This document shows positions 1-4,661 of a stretch of DNA of 8,125 bases, piece after piece; position 1 is the stretch's first letter, and each line of letters begins with the position of its first letter. A program made the position numbers and the translations under genes. The stretch covers positions 1 through 8,125 of the forward strand of contig JAGVNS010000144.1 in the NCBI GenBank assembly GCA_020053155.1. The letters run 5' to 3'. Source of the DNA: Nitrososphaerota archaeon. Its GTDB lineage: Archaea; Iainarchaeota; Iainarchaeia; Iainarchaeales; VGJJ01. The notes below the pieces were generated by a model that had not been told where the DNA came from, did not search any database, and worked only from the letters and a program-made list of their open reading frames with translations.

Positions 1-43
1 CCACCATGTCAAGGTGGCATCCTAACCGATAGACAACGGGCCC
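1..43 (-). tRNA. tRNA-Val (anticodon GAC), 5' part, cut by window edge
   Basis: Read on the minus strand, this is the first 43 nt of a tRNA. The acceptor 5' strand GGGCCCG (43-37) is followed by TT, then a D-arm GTCT / loop with GG / GGAT (34-19), then a perfect 5-bp anticodon stem CCACC/GGTGG (17-13 and 5-1) closing the 7-nt loop TTGACAT. The anticodon GAC (bases 10-8) reads valine codons GUC and GUU. The variable region, T-arm and acceptor 3' strand lie beyond the window, so an intron at position 37/38 is excluded but a later one is not. A TATA-like element lies about 40 bp upstream. The tRNA identity follows from the anticodon alone. Confidence 0.9.
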
Positions 44-77
44 AGCCGTTTTCGTCCGGCTACACCGAACTTTGGGG

Positions 78-88
78 GTTTATACAAA
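78..88 (-). promoter_or_regulatory. TATA-like promoter of tRNA-Val, inside a perfect palindrome
   Basis: On the minus strand the bases read TTTGTATAAAC, centred about 40 bp before the first tRNA base. That spacing suits an archaeal TATA box with a start about 26 bp downstream (near 57) and a 5' leader of about 14 nt for RNase P to remove. The element lies in a perfect inverted repeat: GGGGGTTT (74-81), ATAC, AAACCCCC (86-93). No T-run follows on either strand, so an intrinsic terminator is less likely. A second small inverted repeat, AGCCG (44-48) and CGGCT (57-61), directly abuts the tRNA 5' end. Confidence 0.45.
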
Positions 89-150
89 CCCCCGGCCAGT
101 AGGTAGTTTGGGCAAGGGAATGAATTTAAGGGAAAGCGGTAGGCCGGCCA

Positions 151-645
151 TTATTCCGTTCCTTTTTTCCACTCAGCCATTTTTCCGGTTCTCAAATACT
201 GGTCGGCCAAGCGTAATTCGTCGAGTATTCCATCAATTAAATCGTAAGATTTGGCTTCTTCAAACGTAACCCACGCATGCTGAGTGAGGCAGGGGTCCAG
301 TACCACTTCTCCCCCCGCATAATCCGCCATGAAACTGATAATGAGCCCCGGCAGTCCATCTGGTCGAATGAACGTGAGACTGGTAACATAGCGCATTTCT
401 TTGATTTCCAGATTCACCTCTTCCTTCACCTCCCTCCTCACCACATCCTCTAACACGTTGTACCATATTTTTCCCGCATCCGGCGTCCGTTGAACGTAAT
501 CGTTAGCCTCCAACTTCCCTCCCGGAACCGTCCAGCGATTGGGAAATGCCTTTTCTTTTTCCGAGCGTTGGGCAATGAGAAACTTTCCCTCTTTCACAAT
601 GATGGCGGTGGCCGTCACGTAATGTTTCTTTTCAGTCCCGTCCAT
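151..645 (-). CDS. Nudix hydrolase (MutT-like), with insertion in the Nudix box
   Basis: This 164-aa protein is a Nudix-fold pyrophosphohydrolase. Such enzymes cleave nucleoside diphosphates linked to another group, often oxidised dNTPs. The strand YVTATAIIV (9-17) and the PGGKLE turn (41-46) are followed, after an insertion, by LEDVVRREVKEEVNLEI (65-81), which carries the metal-binding REVKEE core at 71-76. The canonical box is GX5EX7REUXEEXGU. Here about 17 extra residues containing WYNVLE separate GGKLE from the helix, and the late Gly is Asn78. I recall similar WYNVLE-type inserts in other Nudix proteins, so this looks like a subfamily rather than damage. The ATG at 645 lies 5 nt past the stop of the thiolase gene, preceded by GGTGA (655-651), so the two are probably co-transcribed and coupled. 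A longer in-frame reading up to 816 would overlap the thiolase by 166 bases and is rejected. The substrate cannot be deduced. Confidence 0.88.
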   Translation of the reverse strand: MDGTEKKHYVTATAIIVKEGKFLIAQRSEKEKAFPNRWTVPGGKLEANDYVQRTPDAGKIWYNVLEDVVRREVKEEVNLEIKEMRYVTSLTFIRPDGLPGLIISFMADYAGGEVVLDPCLTQHAWVTFEEAKSYDLIDGILDELRLADQYLRTGKMAEWKKGTE

Positions 646-650
646 TTCCT

Positions 651-655
651 TCACC
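651..655 (-). promoter_or_regulatory. Ribosome binding site of the Nudix gene
   Basis: GGTGA on the minus strand matches the archaeal anti-Shine-Dalgarno (complement of GGAGGTGATC), 5 nt before the ATG at 645. It is made from the last codons and the TGA stop of the upstream thiolase gene. It decides in favour of the 645 start over longer readings that overlap the upstream gene. Confidence 0.6.
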
Positions 656-1664
656 CGTTCAATATGGGCAATCCGCTCGTTTTGCTCATTTTTTCCATAG
701 CATTGATTTGTTCGGGTGTCAGCATTTTTTCTATTTTTCCTGCGTTGCGAATGCGTTCTTCGTATTTGCACGCTTGACAAACGGGCTGCGAGCTCAAATC
801 CCCGCAGCGCGTACACAATTGCAATTTCCCGTCAAAAGGCATTTGTTCCAGGCATGGTTTCATGCTCAGGAATGAGTGGATGAGGGAGATTTTGGTTCCC
901 GGTTTTTTCATTTCCATTTGGTCGAGCATCATGCGATAGATGTTTCGATCGGCTCCGTGCGAAAAGGGGCAGCATTTTTCATTGTAGTGGGGGTAGTGGT
1001 TGAGCTGGGCAAACAATTCCACCTCTTCCTCGGGAGAATTATACAGTGGTTTAACGCGCGCCACCCATTCTTTCAGGTTTTTGGTTTCTATTTTTGGTCC
1101 CATCCGTGAAAGTTTGTCCACGCGGTCCATGAAGAAATTCATGCAGATGCTCTGCGCTTCATCGTCCAAATTGTGACCCGTTACGAGTTTGTTCGCTCCC
1201 ATTTCACGCGCCGCTTTGTTCAAATATTTTCTTCTAAACACTCCACAAAACGTGCAACTGTTTTCTTTCCATTGGTTTTCGTGCGTTTTCTGTACGATTT
1301 CCTGCATGCTACTTCCAATCTCTTCTTTCAGTTTGACGATTTGGTAGTTGATGTCGAGTTGTTTGTAGTTTTCAACCGCTTTTTCAATTGCAAGGTTGCG
1401 GTACCCGTCAATTCCTTCATCAATGGATATTCCAACTATTTCGTGTCGGGGCATTATTTTTCGCATCAAATTAAGCGCCACCACCGAATCTTTTCCTCCT
1501 GAAACCGCCACGGCAATCTTGTCGCCTTTTTCAAAAAACGCGTGCATGCGCGTCATGGTCCGTACGCGGTGCTCAAAAAAATAGTTGAAATGGGAGGTGC
1601 AGAATAGGTGTGGTCCATGGGGCAAATGGGCAATGGCTTCATTTGTGCAGCGGTCGCAGCGCAT
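651..1664 (-). CDS. ttuA: tRNA 2-thiolation enzyme, TtuA/Ncs6 (CTU1) family
   Basis: The 337-aa protein adenylates a tRNA uridine and replaces its C2 oxygen with sulfur (U54 for TtuA, U34 for Ncs6). Counting from the ATG at 1664, zinc ligands C3, C6, C22 and H25 form the N-terminal finger, the ATP-binding PP-loop SGGKDS is at 55-60, and GHNLDDEAQ is at 163-171. C137 and C140 (CTFC) with C231 or C232 fit the [4Fe-4S] ligands, and a C-terminal zinc ribbon has C284, C287, C296 and C299. The start is a judgement: ATGs also occur at 1670 and 1679, but 1664 puts the zinc ligands in the same register as Thermus TtuA (from memory) and lies 27-30 nt from a TATA-like box, as expected for a leaderless mRNA. 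The Nudix gene follows 5 nt downstream. Whether U34 or U54 is the target cannot be read from the sequence. Confidence 0.93.
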   Translation of the reverse strand: MRCDRCTNEAIAHLPHGPHLFCTSHFNYFFEHRVRTMTRMHAFFEKGDKIAVAVSGGKDSVVALNLMRKIMPRHEIVGISIDEGIDGYRNLAIEKAVENYKQLDINYQIVKLKEEIGSSMQEIVQKTHENQWKENSCTFCGVFRRKYLNKAAREMGANKLVTGHNLDDEAQSICMNFFMDRVDKLSRMGPKIETKNLKEWVARVKPLYNSPEEEVELFAQLNHYPHYNEKCCPFSHGADRNIYRMMLDQMEMKKPGTKISLIHSFLSMKPCLEQMPFDGKLQLCTRCGDLSSQPVCQACKYEERIRNAGKIEKMLTPEQINAMEKMSKTSGLPILNG

Positions 1665-1686
1665 GCACATTGTTGGCATCCAGAAG

Positions 1687-1695
1687 GTTAAAAAG
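1687..1695 (-). promoter_or_regulatory. TATA box of the thiolase-Nudix transcript
   Basis: The minus strand reads CTTTTTAAC, centred near 1691. The distance to the ATG at 1664 is 27 nt, the spacing expected for a leaderless archaeal mRNA; only 12 nt separate it from the ATG at 1679. It lies in a divergent intergenic region with the plus-strand promoter at 1719-1727. Confidence 0.55.
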
Positions 1696-1718
1696 CCGTT
1701 TTGGGAATGGGAGATTGG

Positions 1719-1727
1719 ATTAAATAC
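1719..1727 (+). promoter_or_regulatory. TATA box of the surface protein gene
   Basis: ATTAAATAC, with the 8-mer TTAAATAC starting 28 nt before the ATG at 1748. The same 8-mer precedes the genes at 3386 and 4662 at nearly the same distance. A pyrimidine-rich stretch (1729-1746) lies between box and ATG. No Shine-Dalgarno is present, so the mRNA is probably leaderless. Confidence 0.65.
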
Positions 1728-1747
1728 TCCTGGTTTTTTCTTTTCTT

Positions 1748-2590
1748 ATGAGCGAGTCCAGCAAAAAAACCGAAACGAAAACAAGCACGAGTGGAAAAGC
1801 CGCGGGAGGAGGTATTCCCGTCGTGGCGTGGGTGGTGGCCCTTGTGGTGTTAGTAGGAATCGTGGCGGTAGTGATGGGGCCTGCTCCTGCTCCCGTTGCG
1901 GACAGTCCAAGCATGGATGAAGCAGCCAATCAACCTTCTCCCCCTCTTCCCGATTTGCCTGTCCCAAACGACGTGACGCTTCCCGATTCCATTTTTGTGG
2001 TTTCTATTTCTCCCGAAGCCCCGGAGGCAGGGAATGATGTAACGGTTACAGCTGCGCTCAACCCAGAGTATGCGTATGCGGGGTGGGAGAATGATTTTTC
2101 GTTTGAAATAGGAATCCGTCAATTCGGCAATTGGGAAACCCAATCCTGCTCCAGCTCTCCATGCTCCCTCGCCACGGAAAACGTTTCTTCCGGAGAATTG
2201 GAATACCGTGTCGTGCGCTTCGCGAGTGAAAATGGTCAAACCACCCAGCATGTGGATGGATTGTACTCCGTGACGGTTGAATCGTCCGTCCAGACCGGGG
2301 ATACGTTAGGACCCAAAGTAGTGGTTTTCTTTTCCCCCGCCAAGCCTAAAGCCGGGCAGAGCGTGAGCATCACGGCCTCGGTGGAAGACATTTCTGGGCT
2401 GGAGAAAGTGGAGATATACGTGAATGGAGAACTCAAAAAAACCTGTCCTCAAAAAGTGAAGATTTCACAGTGCCAGGTCTCCGTTCCCAATCTGGTGGGG
2501 GGATTGTATACGTATTATGCCATTGCCTCCGACGTGTATGGGAATACCACTGATAGCGGGGAGAAAAAATTCACGGTCGATTTGGTCTGA
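1748..2590 (+). CDS. Membrane-anchored extracellular protein with two Ig-like domains
   Basis: I do not recognise a named family. The 280-aa product has a polar, Ser/Thr/Lys-rich N-terminus (1-22), one hydrophobic segment at about 23-43 that should be a signal anchor, then a Pro/Ala-rich spacer (44-80). Two repeats resembling Ig-like or PKD/CARDB beta-sandwiches follow. The first runs about 83-178 (ISPEAPEAGNDVTVTA at its start); the second about 190-279 (FSPAKPKAGQSVSITA, then VEIYVNGE, Y.YYAIASDVYGN and KFTV). The shared SP..P.AG..V..TA pattern shows internal duplication. Each has one cysteine pair (C134/C139 and C233/C242) that could form disulfides outside the cell. By inference it is a surface adhesion or interaction protein with a short cytoplasmic tail. 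It is transcribed divergently from the thiolase gene and carries its own TATA box. Confidence 0.8.
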   Translation: MSESSKKTETKTSTSGKAAGGGIPVVAWVVALVVLVGIVAVVMGPAPAPVADSPSMDEAANQPSPPLPDLPVPNDVTLPDSIFVVSISPEAPEAGNDVTVTAALNPEYAYAGWENDFSFEIGIRQFGNWETQSCSSSPCSLATENVSSGELEYRVVRFASENGQTTQHVDGLYSVTVESSVQTGDTLGPKVVVFFSPAKPKAGQSVSITASVEDISGLEKVEIYVNGELKKTCPQKVKISQCQVSVPNLVGGLYTYYAIASDVYGNTTDSGEKKFTVDLV

Positions 2591-2654
2591 TATTGCGATG
2601 GGTGCCATTCGACCGCATTTTGCCGTATCAAAAATTGCAGGGAAAAAGGTCATT

Positions 2655-2680
2655 TTAAAAGCGTTTCCCGGGCGTTTTAA
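2655..2680. repeat. Imperfect inverted repeat upstream of eL15 (possible operator)
   Basis: TTAAAA-g-CG (2655-2663) is mirrored by CGTTTTAA (2673-2680), an 8-bp match with one bulged G around a loop containing CCCGGG. Its right arm runs into the TATA region of the eL15 gene (2675-2688), where a bound repressor would block TBP. AT-rich arms can arise by chance next to a TATA box, so this is only a candidate. Confidence 0.3.
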
Positions 2681-2688
2681 TGTATAAC
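2675..2688 (+). promoter_or_regulatory. TATA box of the eL15 gene
   Basis: TTTTAATGTATAAC lies 20-33 nt before the ATG at 2708, with its centre about 27 nt away. No Shine-Dalgarno is visible before that ATG, consistent with a leaderless transcript. It also argues against the GTG at 2699 as start. Confidence 0.55.
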
Positions 2689-2707
2689 CCAATAATACGT
2701 GATTCCC

Positions 2708-3325
2708 ATGACCTTTACGAAACGTGTGCAAGAAACCATGCAGGAAGAGTGGGCACGGACCCCTGCCAGTGGAGACGCATACGATTATGGGTTGCTGTTT
2801 CGCAGCCGCATGATGGAATACCGCCGCGCTCCCGAAGCCGTGATGAAAGTAGAGAAACCCTTCAACGTGGCACGGGCTCGGACGTTGGGATACAAAGCCA
2901 AGCCCGGAATAACCATTGCGCGTGTACGCATACGCAGGGGGGGAGGGTTGTTCATCCGCCCCCGCCGTGCCCGCAAGCCCAAGCGCATGGGTATTCATTC
3001 CATGACCCGGAAAAAAGGCATTCAAGTAATGGCCGAAGAGCGCGCGCAAAATCGTTTTCCCAACATGGAAGTATTGAACAGTTACAAAGTTGGGGTGGAT
3101 GGAAAGAATCACTATTATGAAGTCATTTTAGTGGACCCGCACAGCCCCTCCATATTGGCCGACAAGACGTTGAAGTGGATTGCCCAACCCCAGCACACCG
3201 GTCGTGTCTTTCGTGGAAAAACAAGTGCGGGGCAAAAAAACAGGGGATTGGGAAACCCCGCCGGTGCCCGCGGAACCGAAAAGATTCGACCCAGCTTGCG
3301 CGCGCACCAGAGGAAAGGAAAATAA
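2708..3325 (+). CDS. rpl15e: 50S ribosomal protein eL15 (L15e)
   Basis: The 205-aa protein is the archaeal/eukaryotic large-subunit protein eL15, which binds 23S rRNA and is absent from bacteria. Family landmarks appear in order: RARTLGYKAKPGI (56-68), RVRIRRGG (72-79), a basic RPRRARKPKRMG stretch (84-95), AEERAQNRFPNMEVLNSY.VG (109-129), YYEVILVDPHSPSI (136-149), and near the C-terminus VFRGKTSAGQKNRGLGN (167-183) and EKIRPSLRA (191-199). The length is slightly above the usual 190-200. I chose the ATG at 2708 over a GTG at 2699 because of the TATA spacing. In many archaea eL15 opens the RNase P-proteasome-exosome gene string. Here an unrelated gene separates it from rnp3, and a T-run follows its stop. 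Confidence 0.96.
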   Translation: MTFTKRVQETMQEEWARTPASGDAYDYGLLFRSRMMEYRRAPEAVMKVEKPFNVARARTLGYKAKPGITIARVRIRRGGGLFIRPRRARKPKRMGIHSMTRKKGIQVMAEERAQNRFPNMEVLNSYKVGVDGKNHYYEVILVDPHSPSILADKTLKWIAQPQHTGRVFRGKTSAGQKNRGLGNPAGARGTEKIRPSLRAHQRKGK

Positions 3326-3330
3326 TTTTT
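3326..3330 (+). terminator. T-run after eL15
   Basis: TTTTT directly follows the TAA stop (3323-3325). Archaeal RNA polymerase terminates at short U-runs without a hairpin. The next gene has its own TATA box 26 bp on, which supports a transcript boundary here. Confidence 0.4.
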
Positions 3331-3353
3331 GCCCCTCATCACGCATCCTCGAT

Positions 3354-3363
3354 AATTAAATAC
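3354..3363 (+). promoter_or_regulatory. TATA box of the sigma-like gene
   Basis: AATTAAATAC, with TTAAATAC beginning 30 nt before the ATG at 3386. The 8-mer is identical to those at 1720-1727 and 4634-4641. A pyrimidine-rich stretch follows and no Shine-Dalgarno precedes the ATG, so the mRNA is probably leaderless. The host's own archaeal promoter type therefore drives this gene. Confidence 0.65.
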
Positions 3364-3385
3364 CTCTTTTGTCCTTCCTATCCCA

Positions 3386-4618
3386 ATGCGTCGCTCAAGT
3401 CGTACTTCGCGTTCGGGTGTGCGCTTACCAAAAGGAAACCGAAAACCCGCTTTTGCTCCGCCAAAAGGGTATGTGTGGATTCCTAAAGGGAAAAATTTTG
3501 AGCTCGTGTCGAAAAGGTCAACCTTTGCAGTCGGGCCTAAGGGGGTTGTCACAAAGCCAACTTTCCGCCCAAAACAATTGTCCCATGTTGACATTACTCG
3601 TTTACATTCCCCTCCTCCAGAAACGATGTGGGTGAAAACAGTCGAAGGTTATCGGTTGAGACGGCTTCAGGCATCCGCCCATCCTGAAATCGGGAAAGCA
3701 GGTCATCCCGTTCAATCGGTCAGAACTAGAAATGAAGACCCTACTTTGCGAATGGGAACATTAGTCGTTCAGCCCGTTCACCCTGCCTTTGTTCCGAGTG
3801 AATTGATTCGCTTGATTGGGGATATGCGCCAAAAAGGATTATCTCCCGCAAAAATTGGTCATACGCTTGCTAGCACGTATGGAGAACGTCTCCCTGCTCA
3901 TTTTCGCCAACCTATTGAAATTGCACAATGGGTAACGGAGGTCTTTCCAACAACCAATCCGGTACAAGTGAAAAAGATTTTGGCAGTTGTTGCTGCGTCT
4001 ACGAAAGGTCATCATTCAAAAAAGTCGGGTCTTCATTTAGACAAAAGACTTTCAGGACTTTTAACGGAAAATCAAGGCCTTCTTTACTATTTTTGTAAAA
4101 GATATGGAAGAGATTTGCTCCGTAGAATAGGCGCTGAGGATTTATTGCAGCATGTAAACACCGAACTACTCCAAGTGATGGATCAATACGACGGAAAACA
4201 TAAACTTTCGACTTTTTTGAGTTATAAGATTAGATCTATTGTTACGCGTTTGCGGCGCTCAATAAAAAGCGCAAAACATGGCGGTGAATTAAGGATCAAA
4301 TCATTGTCTGGAAGTAAAGAAGGCTTTTCTTCAATACAAGAAGAAATTGAGGGGAAATGGGGGCGGGCTGGTATCAATGAGCTTGAATCATCCGACGCAA
4401 TGAAAACAATAGATGCTGCCGCACTAACTTTGTTGTCCCCGCGGGATTGGGACATTTACAAAATGATGGTTCTGGGTGGAGCGGCACTCCAGGTTCCTGC
4501 AGCTAAATATAAAATATCCCTTGAACGTGCTCGACAAATATCGGTTAAGGTCGGAAAAATATTGAAGCAAAACCCCCAGATGCGACACCTTCTGGTCCGT
4601 GCGACGACAGAAAAATAG
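3386..4618 (+). CDS. Sigma-70-like protein with a uS15-like domain (novel architecture)
   Basis: This 410-aa protein combines pieces not expected together. Residues 1-130 are basic and unrecognised, with PKG motifs at 15-17, 26-28, 33-35 and 51-53. Residues 135-240 resemble archaeal ribosomal protein uS15: KGLSPAKIG (150-158), then YG (165-166), and HHSKKSGLHLDKRL (209-222). Residues 222-296 resemble sigma region 2: N229, KRY (238-240), EDLLQ (251-255), QYD (267-269) and STFLSYKIRSIVTR (275-288). Aligned by eye to E. coli RpoD, D252, Q255 and N258 match core-binding D403, Q406 and N409; T276, I282, R283 and T287 match region 2.4, with Y280 for W433, K281 for W434 and S284 for Q437. Residues 338-396 resemble region 4: LSPRDWDIY, then SLERARQIS with E380, R381, R383 and Q384 matching E585, R586, R588 and Q589. 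No clear region 3 exists. It may bind RNA polymerase, DNA or ribosomal RNA; its role is unknown. Confidence 0.85.
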   Translation: MRRSSRTSRSGVRLPKGNRKPAFAPPKGYVWIPKGKNFELVSKRSTFAVGPKGVVTKPTFRPKQLSHVDITRLHSPPPETMWVKTVEGYRLRRLQASAHPEIGKAGHPVQSVRTRNEDPTLRMGTLVVQPVHPAFVPSELIRLIGDMRQKGLSPAKIGHTLASTYGERLPAHFRQPIEIAQWVTEVFPTTNPVQVKKILAVVAASTKGHHSKKSGLHLDKRLSGLLTENQGLLYYFCKRYGRDLLRRIGAEDLLQHVNTELLQVMDQYDGKHKLSTFLSYKIRSIVTRLRRSIKSAKHGGELRIKSLSGSKEGFSSIQEEIEGKWGRAGINELESSDAMKTIDAAALTLLSPRDWDIYKMMVLGGAALQVPAAKYKISLERARQISVKVGKILKQNPQMRHLLVRATTEK

Positions 4619-4630
4619 CATTTTGTTTTC
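4619..4630 (+). terminator. T-rich terminator after the sigma-like gene
   Basis: CATTTTGTTTTC follows the TAG stop (4616-4618) directly. Two runs of four T suit archaeal hairpin-free termination. The next TATA box starts three bases later. Confidence 0.45.
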
Positions 4631-4632
4631 GT

Positions 4633-4641
4633 ATTAAATAC
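4633..4641 (+). promoter_or_regulatory. TATA box of the rnp3-rnp2 transcript
   Basis: ATTAAATAC, with TTAAATAC beginning 28 nt before the ATG at 4662, exactly the spacing seen at 1720/1748. No convincing Shine-Dalgarno precedes that ATG, so a leaderless or near-leaderless mRNA is likely. Confidence 0.65.
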
Positions 4642-4661
4642 TATACTATCCACATTTTGAG

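Noticed and set aside
74..93. Hairpin as an intrinsic terminator for the Nudix transcript
   Set aside because: No T-run follows on either strand, and the loop region contains a TATA-like sequence at tRNA promoter distance.
651..816. N-terminal extension of the Nudix protein into the thiolase gene
   Set aside because: It would overlap 166 bases of thiolase coding sequence and precede the normal Nudix start; a ribosome binding site marks 645.
1850..2251. 133-aa minus-strand frame inside the surface protein gene
   Set aside because: It is a shadow frame without motifs; the plus-strand reading has a signal anchor, Ig-like repeats and a promoter.
2465..3112. 215-aa open frame on the minus strand opposite eL15
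   Set aside because: It is antisense to a certain ribosomal protein gene and shows no family motifs; the high GC of eL15 explains the lack of stops.
3115..3594. 159-aa minus-strand frame across the eL15 end and the sigma-like start
   Set aside because: It covers two coding regions and a promoter on the other strand, and has no recognisable domain.
3386..4618. Reading the 410-aa protein as an archaeal TFB or an ordinary HTH regulator
   Set aside because: There is no TFB zinc ribbon or cyclin repeat, and two ordered sigma blocks plus a uS15-like block fit better than a lone HTH.
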